A DNA stretch of 64,000 bases from Roseiarcus sp963784805 (GCA_963784805.1 CAWASR010000008.1:558001-622000), one strand, 5' to 3'; counted from the first letter of the stretch, positions 8,786-18,132 are shown. Program-made: numbers and translations. The notes: a model not told the origin generated them from the sequence alone.

Positions 8786-9007
8786 GCCGATCTACCGCAA
8801 AGCGGGGAAGAGTTGGACGAGGCCTCCGTCGGAGAATTCAGGCGCACATTCCCTGTCGCTGGACGGAGTTGAGCATTGAAACCCGGAGCTGGCGTCGACA
8901 AGTTGGAGTTACCGGCCCTCCGGGCGGGTTCGTGGGCGAGCGCGACCGTGTCGATATTTCCCTCGTTGAACTGGCGGAGTTGAGCCAGGGGAATCGGGTG
9001 AAGGAAA

Positions 9008-10150
9008 TTATGCGGCGATGAGTTTGGCGAGATAGTCGTCATCCCAAGCGGCGGTTTTGAGGGCGAGGCGGACGGAGTTCTCGGCCCTTGGCCTTGCGGG
9101 CGAGGTTGAGGGCCATGTGTTTGAGGGTGACGACGTTCTCGGGGGCGTTGTCGGTTCGGATGCGGCACTCGTCGTCGCGGAAGGTCATGTCCATGACCCA
9201 GTGCAGGCCGTTCTCGACCGCCCAATGATCGCGCACCATCGGTCCCAGGCGGTCGGCGCGCCACGACGACGAGGTCAGATAATAGCGGGTCTCGCGTTCG
9301 GTCTTGGCGCCGATCTCTCGCGTGCTGTCGACGATGACGAGGCCCTTCAGGCTTGGCCATTCGTGTCGCTGTTGCAGCCAGGCGACGTCGTGGATCACGG
9401 TGACGCGGCGCGTCTCGATGCGGCCGTGGTCGCCGTCGACGGTTTCATCGGCGCTGACCTGCGTATCGGCGAACCCCCTTGCTTTCTGCTCTTTGGCGAA
9501 CAATTCGACATCCTCGCGCAACGTCCCCTGGTTGCCCTTCAGCGCCAGAATGTAATCGGCCTTCTTGTCGATGATCTTACTCGCGATGTCGCGCTGACAG
9601 CCGATCGCGTCGATGGAGACGACCGCGCCTTCGATCGACAGCATGTCGAGGAGGGCCGGAATGGCGACGATCTCGTTCGCCTTCTCGCCCACCTTGGTCT
9701 GCGCCAGCACCAGGCGTTGGCGGGCGGCGAAGGCGGACACCATGTGGATGGCGTCCTTCGCTCCTTTGTCGCCCGAGCGCCGGGAGGTCTTGCCGTCGAT
9801 GGCGATGAGTTCGACCGGCGTCTTCATCAGCGCGCCGACCCAAGCCACGAAGCACCGCCCGAACGCCTCAGCGTCGAGCGTGGCGAAAATGTCGCCGAGG
9901 CGATCGTGGCTCGGCGTGCCGTTGACGAACGGAAGGAAGCGCCGCAGCAAGGCGAGCTTCTTCTGGCCGAAACGCGCGATGTCGGTGAAGCCCTCCGCGC
10001 CGGCCAGAACCGCCAGCAGCGACAGAGCAGGATCTCGTCGAGCCGATAGGCCACCTTTCCAGGCTGCCGATGGTCGGGCATATCCTTGAAACGATCCAGG
10101 AAAACCGTCGTCTCAAAACCCGCCGCCGCCATCGCCTCAAAAGCGTCCAT
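9008..10150 (-). pseudogene. ISAs1-family transposase, two frameshifts
   Basis: The protein starts at the ATG at 10150 (MDAFEAMAAAGFETT) and reads normally to DEILLC, where one base is missing near 10020-10027. Restoring it continues into LLRRFLPFVNG and the DDE domain: ELIAIDGKTSRRSGD, VVSIDAIGCQRDIA, DYILALKGNQG, DHWAVENGLHWVMD. A second break, one extra base near 9078-9080, separates the C terminus; restoring it yields an ending in DDDYLAKLIAA and a TAA at 9008-9010. About 380 residues in total, as expected for ISAs1 / H-repeat-associated transposases. As written it cannot make an intact enzyme. I could not define terminal inverted repeats or a target duplication. Confidence 0.88.
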
Positions 10151-10288
10151 CGTCGTCCTCCCGCCAATCGAATCAACGGAAGTCGACAGATTCAGCACTT
10201 TGCGCGTTTGTCACGAACTCCTTCGCCCGATCGCCCTGAGCTCTCTGCCATTGACGCTTGACAATGACCGGCCCCGCACTATTCTCAA

Positions 10289-10307
10289 TGGTCTAGTTAC
10301 CGGACCA
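10289..10307. promoter_or_regulatory. Inverted repeat upstream of gntR, possible operator
   Basis: TGGTC and GACCA form perfect 5-base arms separated by nine bases, ending 30 bp before the chosen start of the GntR gene at 10338. Position and symmetry suit autoregulation by a dimeric GntR protein, and the downstream operon follows in the same direction. The arms are short, so this is a suggestion only. Confidence 0.3.
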
Positions 10308-10337
10308 GCAGTACAGTCACGTGCAGGGGTTGGCGCT

Positions 10338-11105
10338 ATGGGGTTGCGCGCAGAACCGAGGGGCGTATTCGCACAGGCTCCGCACCTAAGGGCGGAGATT
10401 GTCCGCCGCACGGTGCGGGAACGGCTTAGCGATAAGCTCGCGTCGCTTGTGGCGTCGGGCATTCTTCAGGTCGGCGATGAATTGCCGAGCGAACGCGAAC
10501 TTGCCTCGCTGCTAGCCGTCAGTCGCGAGACTGTGCGAGGCGCAGTCCAGACGCTCGCCGCCATGGGCGTCGTGGCGGTAAGCCAGGGGTCTCGGACGCG
10601 TGTGGTTAGTCAGAAGATCGACACGCTGAAGATCGGAGTCACGAGCCCAAGCGCGATTAACAGCTACGATCTCGAGTCGGTCCACAAAGCGCGCCTCTTG
10701 GTCGAACGCGCGGTAGCGGCCGAGGCTGCCGCGCGCATCGACGGGGTGACCCTCGCACGCCTCCAACAGTCGCTTGCGATCCAGAAACAGACCATGCGCG
10801 ATCCCGTGCATTTTCTGATCTGTGACCGGGAATTCCATCTCACGATTTATCGCAGCTCTGGCAATCCCCTGCTCGCTGACTTCGTCACGGATCTCTATAC
10901 CTTCATGCTCGACCACCGAAGGATTGCTGTCTCCCAGCCAGGCGCGATCGAGAAAAGCTATCTCGACCATGTCGCAATCTTCGAGGCGCTGAGTGCGCGC
11001 GATCCGCAGGCGGCGACCGACGCGTTCGGGCGGCATATCGACCGAATCTACGCGACAACCGTCGACATACTTCCAGACAAGCCAAAGCCGAAGAAGACCG
11101 CTTAA
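10338..11105 (+). CDS. GntR family transcriptional regulator, FadR/FCD subfamily
   Basis: 255 residues from the ATG at 10338 (MGLRAEPRGVF). An open frame continues upstream but that part overlaps insertion-sequence DNA. The winged helix has LVASGILQVGDELPSERELA and SRETVRGAVQTLAAMGVV, then a wing with QGSRTRV. The C-terminal FCD domain has CDREFHLTIYRSSGNPLLA and the later DHVAIFEAL and FGRHIDRIY His residues. It precedes the erythronate-type operon by 71 bp in the same direction and is its probable autoregulated repressor. It is a paralogue, not a copy, of the regulator at 7306. Confidence 0.88.
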   Translation: MGLRAEPRGVFAQAPHLRAEIVRRTVRERLSDKLASLVASGILQVGDELPSERELASLLAVSRETVRGAVQTLAAMGVVAVSQGSRTRVVSQKIDTLKIGVTSPSAINSYDLESVHKARLLVERAVAAEAAARIDGVTLARLQQSLAIQKQTMRDPVHFLICDREFHLTIYRSSGNPLLADFVTDLYTFMLDHRRIAVSQPGAIEKSYLDHVAIFEALSARDPQAATDAFGRHIDRIYATTVDILPDKPKPKKTA

Positions 11106-11176
11106 CCTCAGCTGCCGCCGCAAGAGCGGAGCTGCAATCGTTTGCGCCGGATGGTCCGGCTATTGGGAGGAAGGTC

Positions 11177-12160
11177 ATGAAATTGAATCGTCGAAGTCTC
11201 ATATCCGCCGTGCCGGCACTCGCCACCGTCGCGAGTTTTGGCTTCGCCGCGCCGGCGCGCGCGGACGCGAAGGAAATCGTCTATTTGACGCCGGGGCTCG
11301 ACCTGCCATTCTGGCGCTACCTCTCGAAGGGCATCGAGTCTGAAGCTAAGAAAGCCGGCTATTCCTACACGGCGCTTGATTCGCACAATAGCGCCGCGAC
11401 GCAGCTCAAGAATGCGCAGGACGTGATTGCACGCGGCGTCGCGGGCATCGCGATCTCGCCGACCGACAGTTCGACCGCGCCAAGCGTTCTCGCCCTCGCC
11501 GCGCGCGCAAAGATTCCGGTGGTCGTCGCCGACATCGGCACTAACAGCGGCGAGTATGTCTCTTTCATCATCTCCGACAACTACCAAGGCGCGTTTGGCG
11601 TCGGCGAGGCGCTGGCTGCCGCGATGAAGGAGAAGGGGTGGACCGACGGCTCGGTCGGCCTCGTCACCATCTCCCAGGCGCGGAAAAACGGTCAGGCGCG
11701 CACCGCTGGGTTCCGCGAAGCCATGAAGAAGGCCGGCATCACCAAGGAAGCTGGCCTGCAGCAGATGCAGTCCTATACAGCCGACGAAACTTTCAAGTTC
11801 ACCCAGGACATGCTCACCGCCAACCCGAACATGCGCGGCATGTTCATCCAAACCGACCAGCCGACCATCGGCGCGCTTCGCGCTATCAAGGCGGCCCATC
11901 GCGAAGGCACGCTTCTCGTCGCCGCGTTCGACGGCATTCCCGAATTTGTCGACCTCCTCAAAAAGGGCGAGATCGTGGCCTCCGGCATGCAACAGCCCTA
12001 TCTGATGGGCGTGAAGTCAGGCGAAGCGCTGGTCACCGCGCTGAAAGGCGAGAAGCCGGAAAAGCAAATCCTGGTCCCAATCGTCGTCGCCACCAGCAAG
12101 AACATCGACGAGATCCTGCCGACCATAAAGCAGACGGTGTTCGCCAACGAACTGCCCTGA
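11177..12160 (+). CDS. Sugar-binding periplasmic protein of a ribose-type ABC transporter
   Basis: 327 residues. The signal peptide (MKLNRRSLISAVPALATV, ending near PARADA) has two arginines followed by a hydrophobic core. The mature protein is RbsB-like: IVYLTPGLDLPFWRYLSKG, GVAGIAISPTDSSTAPSVL, KIPVVVADIGTNSG, VAAFDGIPEFVDLLKKGE. A GGGAGGAAGG ribosome-binding site precedes the start. It delivers ligand to the ATPase and permease that follow. Given the lactonase-like and tetronate genes downstream, the ligand may be a sugar acid, lactone or the parent aldose; sequence alone does not decide. Confidence 0.88.
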   Translation: MKLNRRSLISAVPALATVASFGFAAPARADAKEIVYLTPGLDLPFWRYLSKGIESEAKKAGYSYTALDSHNSAATQLKNAQDVIARGVAGIAISPTDSSTAPSVLALAARAKIPVVVADIGTNSGEYVSFIISDNYQGAFGVGEALAAAMKEKGWTDGSVGLVTISQARKNGQARTAGFREAMKKAGITKEAGLQQMQSYTADETFKFTQDMLTANPNMRGMFIQTDQPTIGALRAIKAAHREGTLLVAAFDGIPEFVDLLKKGEIVASGMQQPYLMGVKSGEALVTALKGEKPEKQILVPIVVATSKNIDEILPTIKQTVFANELP

Positions 12161-12169
12161 CTAAAGACA

Positions 12170-12192
12170 GGGTCGGCGCCCAGCGCCGGCCC
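12170..12192 (+). promoter_or_regulatory. Stem-loop just after the binding-protein gene
   Basis: GGGTCGGCGC and GCGCCGGCCC pair over ten positions (one G-U wobble) around a CCA loop, 10 bp after the stop codon of the binding-protein gene and 18 bp before the ATPase start. No U-run follows. Such hairpins commonly protect the upstream binding-protein mRNA and lower expression of the membrane components. Confidence 0.6.
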
Positions 12193-12209
12193 TCGTCCCG
12201 AGTGAAACG

Positions 12210-14093
12210 ATGACGGACTTGGCGACCCCGCTGCTGGAAGCGCGCGCGATATCGAAGAGCTTTGCGCGGACCCGTGCGCTCGTCGACGCTAACCTCAGCC
12301 TGCGCCCGGGCGTGACCCATGCGTTGTTGGGCGCCAATGGCGCCGGAAAGTCGACACTGTCTCGCGTGGTTTCTGGACACGTCCGCCGGGACGCGGGCCA
12401 GATCGTCTATCGCGGCGAACCGCTCGACGTCCGCAGCCCGCGCGAGGCGCTCGACGCGGGCATCGCCATGGTGACACAGGAGACCAGCCTCGCGCCCGAC
12501 CTCTCAGTTCTGGAAAACATATTTCTGCCGGACCTGGGTCGGCCGGGGAGGCTATCTCGCCAGACGATGCGCCGCCGCGCGAGTGAGATACTCGCCGATC
12601 TCGGACAGGAGCACGTGCTCCCGCTCGATGCGGAGGCGCGGGATCTCTCGGCGGCCCAGCGTCAGCTCGTCGAGATCGCCAAGGCGCTCGCATTAAAGGC
12701 TAATCTGATCATCTTCGACGAGCCGACCGCGTCATTGAGCCCCAGCGAAGTCGAGCGCCTCTTTGACGTGATCGCGCGGCTCGAAAGCGCTCAATGCTCG
12801 GTCGTGTTCGTCTCCCACAGACTGGAGGAAGTGTTCGCGATCTCTGATGAGATTACGGTGATGAGGGAGGGGCGCACGGTCGCGGCCTCGCGACCAACGT
12901 CGAGCCTGAACCAGACGGAACTCGTGCGCCTGATGGTGGGCCGCGATCTTGGAACGATCTACGCGGCTCCCTCCGCGCCTGTCGACACGCGCGGAGAGCC
13001 GGTCATGTCCGTTCGCGCCCTACAGGCTCCGCCGCTTGTGCACGACATCTCCTTCGATTTGCATCGCGGCGAGATCCTGGGCCTCGGCGGACTAGTTGGC
13101 GCCGGACGTTCCGAGACGGTTGAAACTCTCTTCGGCTTGCGGCCTCGCGCGGGAGGAGAAGTTCGCTACGAAGGACGACCGTTCGCCCCACGCACTCCGG
13201 CCGAGGCGATCCGCGCCGGCCTCGGGTTTGTCGCCGAGGATCGCCGGCGACAGTCGATCGTGCCCGACCTATCGGTGCGAGAGAATCTGCTCCTCGCTCA
13301 CCTTGGCGCCCATCGTGGGTTCGGCCTTGGCTACGCCAAGCTAGAGCGCAAGATCGGCAAGTTGATGACGCGTCTCGAACTACCGCTTGATCGCCTGGCC
13401 GAACCGAACCTGCTCAACTTCTCGGGCGGCATGCAGCAGAAGATCATCATCGCGCGATGGCTGCTGCTCGAGCCGAAAGTGCTGATCCTCGACGAGCCGA
13501 CGAAGGGTGTCGACATCGGCACGCGCGCCTCCATCTACGCGATCCTGAGGGACATCGCGGGGACCGGCACGGCGATCCTCATCATTTCTTCCGAATTCGA
13601 GGAACTGCTCGGCCTCGCCGATCGCGTGATCGTCGTCAGCGACGGAGCTTCGATCGCCGACGTCCGGAGCGCATATCTCGACGAGGAGAAGCTGACGCTG
13701 CTCGCCACGCCGCGCGCTTCGATGGAGCACTACCGGCGCCTTCTGCAGGAACTCGCCAATCAGTGCGACGGAGCGGCGTTCTGGGCGATTTTGGACGATG
13801 AGCGCGTCTTCTGCCTCAACGCTGCGACGGCGAATGCAAAGGCCGATCCCGCGCTGCGCGCCGGCGAGGCCCCGCGTTTCGAGGAGACGCCCATCTCGGC
13901 CGCGTTGCATGCCCGCGCCCCGAATTTCGTGCTCGATCCCACGAGCGGCCTGCAGAGCCTGCTCGTCGACGTCCGCAGCCACCGCGGCCATGAGCTCGGA
14001 TCGATCGGCGTCGTGATCCGGCCCGATCGTTCCGCGCCGCCCGCCGAAGCGATGCGCTCGGCGATCCAGGAACGTTTCCGCGCAACGCTATGA
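12210..14093 (+). CDS. Ribose-type ABC transporter ATPase with an extra C-terminal domain
   Basis: 627 residues, roughly 120 longer than RbsA-type proteins. The first nucleotide-binding domain has GANGAGKST, LSAAQRQLVEIAKAL and LIIFDEPTASLSP; the second has GLVGAGRSE, FSGGMQQKIIIARWL (Met replaces the usual Asn) and LILDEPTKGVDIG. From about residue 505 the chain continues with MEHYRRLLQELANQCDGAAF and ends around LGSIGVVIRPDR, a mixed alpha/beta segment that ribose ATPases normally lack and that looks loosely like a GAF-type ligand domain. No frameshift is needed to read it. It works with the adjacent permease and binding protein. Confidence 0.88.
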   Translation: MTDLATPLLEARAISKSFARTRALVDANLSLRPGVTHALLGANGAGKSTLSRVVSGHVRRDAGQIVYRGEPLDVRSPREALDAGIAMVTQETSLAPDLSVLENIFLPDLGRPGRLSRQTMRRRASEILADLGQEHVLPLDAEARDLSAAQRQLVEIAKALALKANLIIFDEPTASLSPSEVERLFDVIARLESAQCSVVFVSHRLEEVFAISDEITVMREGRTVAASRPTSSLNQTELVRLMVGRDLGTIYAAPSAPVDTRGEPVMSVRALQAPPLVHDISFDLHRGEILGLGGLVGAGRSETVETLFGLRPRAGGEVRYEGRPFAPRTPAEAIRAGLGFVAEDRRRQSIVPDLSVRENLLLAHLGAHRGFGLGYAKLERKIGKLMTRLELPLDRLAEPNLLNFSGGMQQKIIIARWLLLEPKVLILDEPTKGVDIGTRASIYAILRDIAGTGTAILIISSEFEELLGLADRVIVVSDGASIADVRSAYLDEEKLTLLATPRASMEHYRRLLQELANQCDGAAFWAILDDERVFCLNAATANAKADPALRAGEAPRFEETPISAALHARAPNFVLDPTSGLQSLLVDVRSHRGHELGSIGVVIRPDRSAPPAEAMRSAIQERFRATL

Positions 14094-14100
14094 ACCGGGA

Positions 14101-15102
14101 ATGCCAAAGACGATGAGCGCCATCGCCCCCAAACCCGCGTCCGGCGGACGCGCTTCGCCCCGGAGCTTCAGCCTCAGTTCGGCCCCGCTCGAGTTGCGTA
14201 TGCTCGCGCTGGCGATTGTCATCGCTGCAGCGTTGTCGCTGCTCTCGCCGTACTTTCTCAAGACGGCTAATTTGCTCAACCTGCTCGACCAATCCGTCGT
14301 GGTCGGGATTGTGTCGATCGGCATGACGTTCGTCATCCTGACCGGCGGCATCGATCTCTCCGTTGGCTCCTTGGTCGGCCTCACCGGCGTCGTGCTCGGC
14401 CTTGCCTTGCATCACTTTCCAATCCCATTGGCGGTGGCCCTTGCGACGCTTTCGGGCGCGGGTATCGGGCTATTTTCCGGTCTGCTGATTGCGTATTTCG
14501 ACTTGGCCGCTTTCGTGATCACGCTCGGGGTCATGGCCATTGGAAGGAGCCTGGCCTACATATTCTCGGGCCAGACCTCGATCAGCGACATACCGCCGGC
14601 GCTTAACGATCTCGTCTACACCACCGTGCTCGGCGTGCAGACGAACGTTCTTACCCTTCTTGTGCTCTACGCGCTCGCTTGGGGTTACCTGACCTTCACC
14701 AAGGGCGGACGCACGATCTATGCGGTCGGCTCCAACCGCGAAGCCGCGCGCACCGCTGGTCTCAATGTGCTGTTCTACAGTGTAGTGCCCTATGTGGTCT
14801 CTGGCGCCCTCTCGGCGATCGCTGCGACGTTGATGTCGGCGCAGATCCTTTCGATCGACCCGCTCGCAGGCACCGGGCTCGAATTGGACGCCATCGCCGC
14901 GGTGGTGATCGGCGGCGCCAGCCTCTATGGCGGCCGAGGCACGATCATCGGCACGCTCATCGGAGTGTTCATCATGGTGATGATCCGCAATGGCCTCAAT
15001 CTGCTCGGCGTGTCGCCGTTCTGGCAGGGATCGGCGATCGGCGCCATCATCATCGCCGCGGTTCTGGCGGAACGTCTCTTGAGCCCGCGAACGCGGCGCT
15101 AG
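14101..15102 (+). CDS. Ribose-type ABC transporter permease
   Basis: 333 residues with RbsC-family motifs IGMTFVILTGGIDLSVGSLV and AAVVIGGASLYGGRGTIIGT and around ten hydrophobic segments. The first 30 residues are polar; ATG codons at 14101 and 14113 are both possible starts. It begins 7 bp after the ATPase stop. As the only permease of this operon it should form a homodimer, in contrast to the two-permease system at 1985-5532. Confidence 0.9.
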   Translation: MPKTMSAIAPKPASGGRASPRSFSLSSAPLELRMLALAIVIAAALSLLSPYFLKTANLLNLLDQSVVVGIVSIGMTFVILTGGIDLSVGSLVGLTGVVLGLALHHFPIPLAVALATLSGAGIGLFSGLLIAYFDLAAFVITLGVMAIGRSLAYIFSGQTSISDIPPALNDLVYTTVLGVQTNVLTLLVLYALAWGYLTFTKGGRTIYAVGSNREAARTAGLNVLFYSVVPYVVSGALSAIAATLMSAQILSIDPLAGTGLELDAIAAVVIGGASLYGGRGTIIGTLIGVFIMVMIRNGLNLLGVSPFWQGSAIGAIIIAAVLAERLLSPRTRR

Positions 15103-15130
15103 CGACGCCCGGGACAGAGGGGAGGAGAAG

Positions 15131-17062
15131 ATGACCGAGGCGCCGTCGCGAGGCATCCGCCTTTATGGAACCGATCAGCCGGTGACATCCCCGCGTGCGC
15201 TCAGGGCCGGTCCCCTGACGGCGGAGCTCGAAGCCGGAAACCTGCGCTACATCCGCTACTGCGGCGTGGAAATGATCCGCGCCGTCTCCTTCATCGTTCG
15301 CGACAAGAACTGGGGAACCTACGAGCCCACAATCGACGATCTCGTGATTGAGGAGGGCGCGGACGGCTTTCGCGTGACCTATTCCGCCGTCGCCAAGGAT
15401 GCGTCGCAGGCCTTCGCCTATAACGCCGAGATCGTCGGACACGCCGACGGCGCGTTGCGCTTCTCTGCGAAAGGGCGCGCCCTGATCGATTTCCTCACCA
15501 ACCGCAGCGGGTTCGTCGTGCTGCATCCGGCCGGCGTAGCGGGGAAGCCGGCGCGGGTGACGGAAACGACCGGCCGGATGTTCGATACGCACTTCCCTGA
15601 ACTCATCGATCCCATCCAGCCGATGATGAATTTGCGTGCGATCGCGCACGAGTTCGCGGCTGGAGCGCGCGTCGAATGCCGCATGGAAGGCGACACGTTC
15701 GAGATGGAGGACCAGCGCAACTGGACCGACGCCTCCTACAAAACTTATGTGCGCCCGCTCGCGCTGCCGTGGCCGTACACCCTCGGGAAAGGCGAGACGC
15801 TTGCTCAGTCGGTTTCGCTGACCGTGACCGGCGCTCCGCCCGCACCCGCCGGGGACGAGAAGTCGATTCGCGTCGCGCTCGGTGGGTCGCTCGGGCCCGC
15901 GCCCGCCCTCGGCCTCGGCCTCGACCCCGATGACGCCGCGGCGGCGCTCGCCAACGTCGAGCGACTGCGCGCCGTTGGCGCCGCGCATCTTATATGCCAC
16001 TACGACCCGCGTCGCGGCCATGGTCGAGATACGCTTGCGCGCGCTGTCGAGGTCGCAAAGGCGCTCGACGCGGCGCCATGGCTCGAAGCGGTCGCCGCGG
16101 AGGTCGACGGCTTCGAGGCGGAGATCGTGGCGCTCGGCCGGCTCGTGGCGGACCTCGGCTCGCCGTTCCCGGTCGTGCTGATATCGCCTGCGTCCGACCT
16201 CAAATGCACGCTGCCCGGCAGCCCCTGGCCGCCTTGTCCGCCCGCGGCCGACCTTTATCGCGCCGCGCGGCGCGCGTTTCCCCGCGCCGAGCTCGGCGGC
16301 GGAATGTTCAGCTACTTCACGGAGCTCAATCGCAAGCGGCCGCCGCTCGCCGAACTCGACTTCGTGAGCTTCACGACCTCGGCGCTGGTGCACGCGGGCG
16401 ACGATCGCTCGGTCGCCGAGGGCCTCGAGTCGCTGCCGCATATCGCGAGGAGCGTGCGCGCGATCGTAGGCGCAAAGCCCTACGCGGTCGGCCCCAGCGC
16501 GATCGGCATGCGTGACAATCCCTACGGCCGGACGACCATGCCCAATCCTGGCAACATCCGGCAAGCGATGAACCACAACGATCCGCGGCAGAGGGGTCTG
16601 CTCGGCGCGGCCTGGAACCTCGCCTATTTCTCGCATTTCGCCGTCGGCGGCGCGAGTCAGGTCGCGCTCGGCGGCGCCGTCGGGCCGTTCGGGCTCCTGC
16701 ATGCGCCGGCGGACTTTCCGCAGCCCTGGTTCGACGAGGCCGGCGGCTTGTTTCCCGTCTACCATGTCGTGCGCGGCCTTGCTCGCCTGCGCGGCGCCCC
16801 GATGCGCGGGCTGGAGATCTCGGCGCCGCGCGAGATCCAGGGCTTTTCCGCCGCGAACGAGCTCTGGCTCGGCAATCTGACGGGAGAACCGCGCCGGGTG
16901 AAACTGGGGGCCGCGACTTCGGGCCTGTTGGCGAGGCTGGATGCGGAGAGTTTTGTCGCCGCGACGCAGGACGTCGACGCTCTCGACCATCTGGAGCGCC
17001 CTTTCGAGGGTGACGAAATCGAACTCGACGCGCATGCCGTGTTCCGGCTGCGGTCGGCCTGA
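15131..17062 (+). CDS. apnL: D-apionolactonase-like protein
   Basis: 643 residues. The segments MNLRAIAHEFAAGARVECRM, DTFEMEDQRNWTDASYKTYV and PLALPWPYTLGKGE, followed by a TIM-barrel-like middle and a small beta-rich C-terminal domain, match my memory of ApnL, which hydrolyses D-apionolactone to D-apionate. No signal peptide, so cytoplasmic. GGGGAGGAG precedes the start. It stands between a sugar importer and the D-erythronate genes, so the lactone hydrolysed here could instead be D-erythronolactone or a related aldonolactone. The apionate-specific oxidoisomerase ApnO is not visible in the window, which weakens a simple apiose reading. Family call good, substrate uncertain. Confidence 0.68.
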   Translation: MTEAPSRGIRLYGTDQPVTSPRALRAGPLTAELEAGNLRYIRYCGVEMIRAVSFIVRDKNWGTYEPTIDDLVIEEGADGFRVTYSAVAKDASQAFAYNAEIVGHADGALRFSAKGRALIDFLTNRSGFVVLHPAGVAGKPARVTETTGRMFDTHFPELIDPIQPMMNLRAIAHEFAAGARVECRMEGDTFEMEDQRNWTDASYKTYVRPLALPWPYTLGKGETLAQSVSLTVTGAPPAPAGDEKSIRVALGGSLGPAPALGLGLDPDDAAAALANVERLRAVGAAHLICHYDPRRGHGRDTLARAVEVAKALDAAPWLEAVAAEVDGFEAEIVALGRLVADLGSPFPVVLISPASDLKCTLPGSPWPPCPPAADLYRAARRAFPRAELGGGMFSYFTELNRKRPPLAELDFVSFTTSALVHAGDDRSVAEGLESLPHIARSVRAIVGAKPYAVGPSAIGMRDNPYGRTTMPNPGNIRQAMNHNDPRQRGLLGAAWNLAYFSHFAVGGASQVALGGAVGPFGLLHAPADFPQPWFDEAGGLFPVYHVVRGLARLRGAPMRGLEISAPREIQGFSAANELWLGNLTGEPRRVKLGAATSGLLARLDAESFVAATQDVDALDHLERPFEGDEIELDAHAVFRLRSA

Positions 17063-17091
17063 ATCGAGGCTCAACTGGGAACCATTGATCC

Positions 17092-18078
17092 ATGCACGTT
17101 CTGGTCACAGGCGCAGCCGGCATGCTCGGCCGCAAGTTCACGAGCAGTCTTGTAAAGGCGGGCGGCCTCGGCGGGCGAGAGGTCGAGGCGTTGACGCTCG
17201 TCGACGTCGTCGCCGCCGAAGCTCCGGCCGACTTCTCCGGCAAGGTCAGCGTGCGTGCAGCCGATATCGCCGCGTCCGGCGAGGGTGAGGCGATGATCGC
17301 CGCCCGGCCGGACCTCATTTTTCATCTCGCCGCAATCGTTTCCGGCGAGGCGGAGGCCGACTTCGATAAGGGCTATCGCATCAATCTGGACGCAACGCGC
17401 CAGCTGTTCGAGGCGGTTCGGGCGGCGAACGCGCGCGACGGCTACAAACCGCGCGTCGTCTTCGCATCTTCGATCGCCGTGTTCGGCGCGCCCTTCCCGG
17501 ACAAGATCGGTGATGATTTCTTCACGACCCCGCTCACCAGCTATGGGACGCAGAAGGCGATCGACGAGCTGCTGCTCGCCGATTATTCCCGCAAGGGCTT
17601 CCTTGAGGGCGTCGGTATTCGCCTGCCTACGATCTGCATCCGGCCGGGCAAGCCGAACAAGGCGGCTTCCGGCTTCTTCTCGAACATTCTCCGCGAGCCG
17701 ATGATCGGTCAGGAAGCGGTCCTGCCGGTCTCCGAAGACGTGCGGCACTGGCACGCGAGCCCGCGCGCAGCGGTCGGCTTTCTCCATCGCGCGGCGACGA
17801 TGGATCTCTCGGCGCTCGGCTGGCGGCGGAGCCTCACCATGCCGGGTCTTTCGGCGACGGTGGCGGATCAAATCGCGGCCCTGACGCGGGTCGCCGGACC
17901 GAAGGCGGCGGCGCTCATCCGTCGCGAGTGCGACCCGCAGATCGAGTCGATGGTCGCCGGCTGGCCGCGCAACTTCGACGCCCGCCGCGCCATCGATCTC
18001 GGCTTCCGCGCCGAGACGTCGTTTGACGAGATCATCCGAGCGCATGTCGAGGACGAGCTCGGTGGTCGCATCCCATGA
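17092..18078 (+). CDS. denD: NAD-dependent epimerase/dehydratase family, probable D-erythronate 2-dehydrogenase
   Basis: 328 residues of the extended short-chain dehydrogenase family: GAAGMLG nucleotide-binding loop at residues 7-13, ARPDLIFHLAAIVSGEAE, FASSIAVFG and the catalytic Tyr-Lys pair in SYGTQK. DenD oxidises D-erythronate at C2 to 2-oxo-tetronate. The assignment is supported by the three following genes, which are exactly the remaining steps of that pathway in order. An L-threonate-like or apionate-derived substrate is possible. It follows the lactonase-like gene by 29 bp. Confidence 0.8.
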   Translation: MHVLVTGAAGMLGRKFTSSLVKAGGLGGREVEALTLVDVVAAEAPADFSGKVSVRAADIAASGEGEAMIAARPDLIFHLAAIVSGEAEADFDKGYRINLDATRQLFEAVRAANARDGYKPRVVFASSIAVFGAPFPDKIGDDFFTTPLTSYGTQKAIDELLLADYSRKGFLEGVGIRLPTICIRPGKPNKAASGFFSNILREPMIGQEAVLPVSEDVRHWHASPRAAVGFLHRAATMDLSALGWRRSLTMPGLSATVADQIAALTRVAGPKAAALIRRECDPQIESMVAGWPRNFDARRAIDLGFRAETSFDEIIRAHVEDELGGRIP

Positions 18079-18113
18079 ACGAGCATGGACGCCGCGCGCT
18101 GTCGCATGCGCGT

Positions 18114-18132
18114 ACGCATCGCGACGATGCGT
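18114..18132 (+). promoter_or_regulatory. Perfect 8-bp hairpin inside the denD-otnI gap
   Basis: ACGCATCG and CGATGCGT form a perfect eight-base stem around CGA, in the middle of the 86-bp gap between the stop of the dehydrogenase and the start of the isomerase gene. Not followed by a U-run, so a transcript-processing or stability element is likelier than a terminator. Confidence 0.45.

Noticed and set aside
9008..10150. Programmed frameshifting in the insertion-sequence transposase
   Set aside because: ISAs1 elements normally have a single frame, no slippery heptamer was seen at either break and the two breaks are in opposite senses.
8946..10190. Terminal inverted repeats of the insertion sequence
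   Set aside because: Only a weak, gapped similarity between flanks near 8946-8977 and 10151-10190 was found; not enough to set the element ends.
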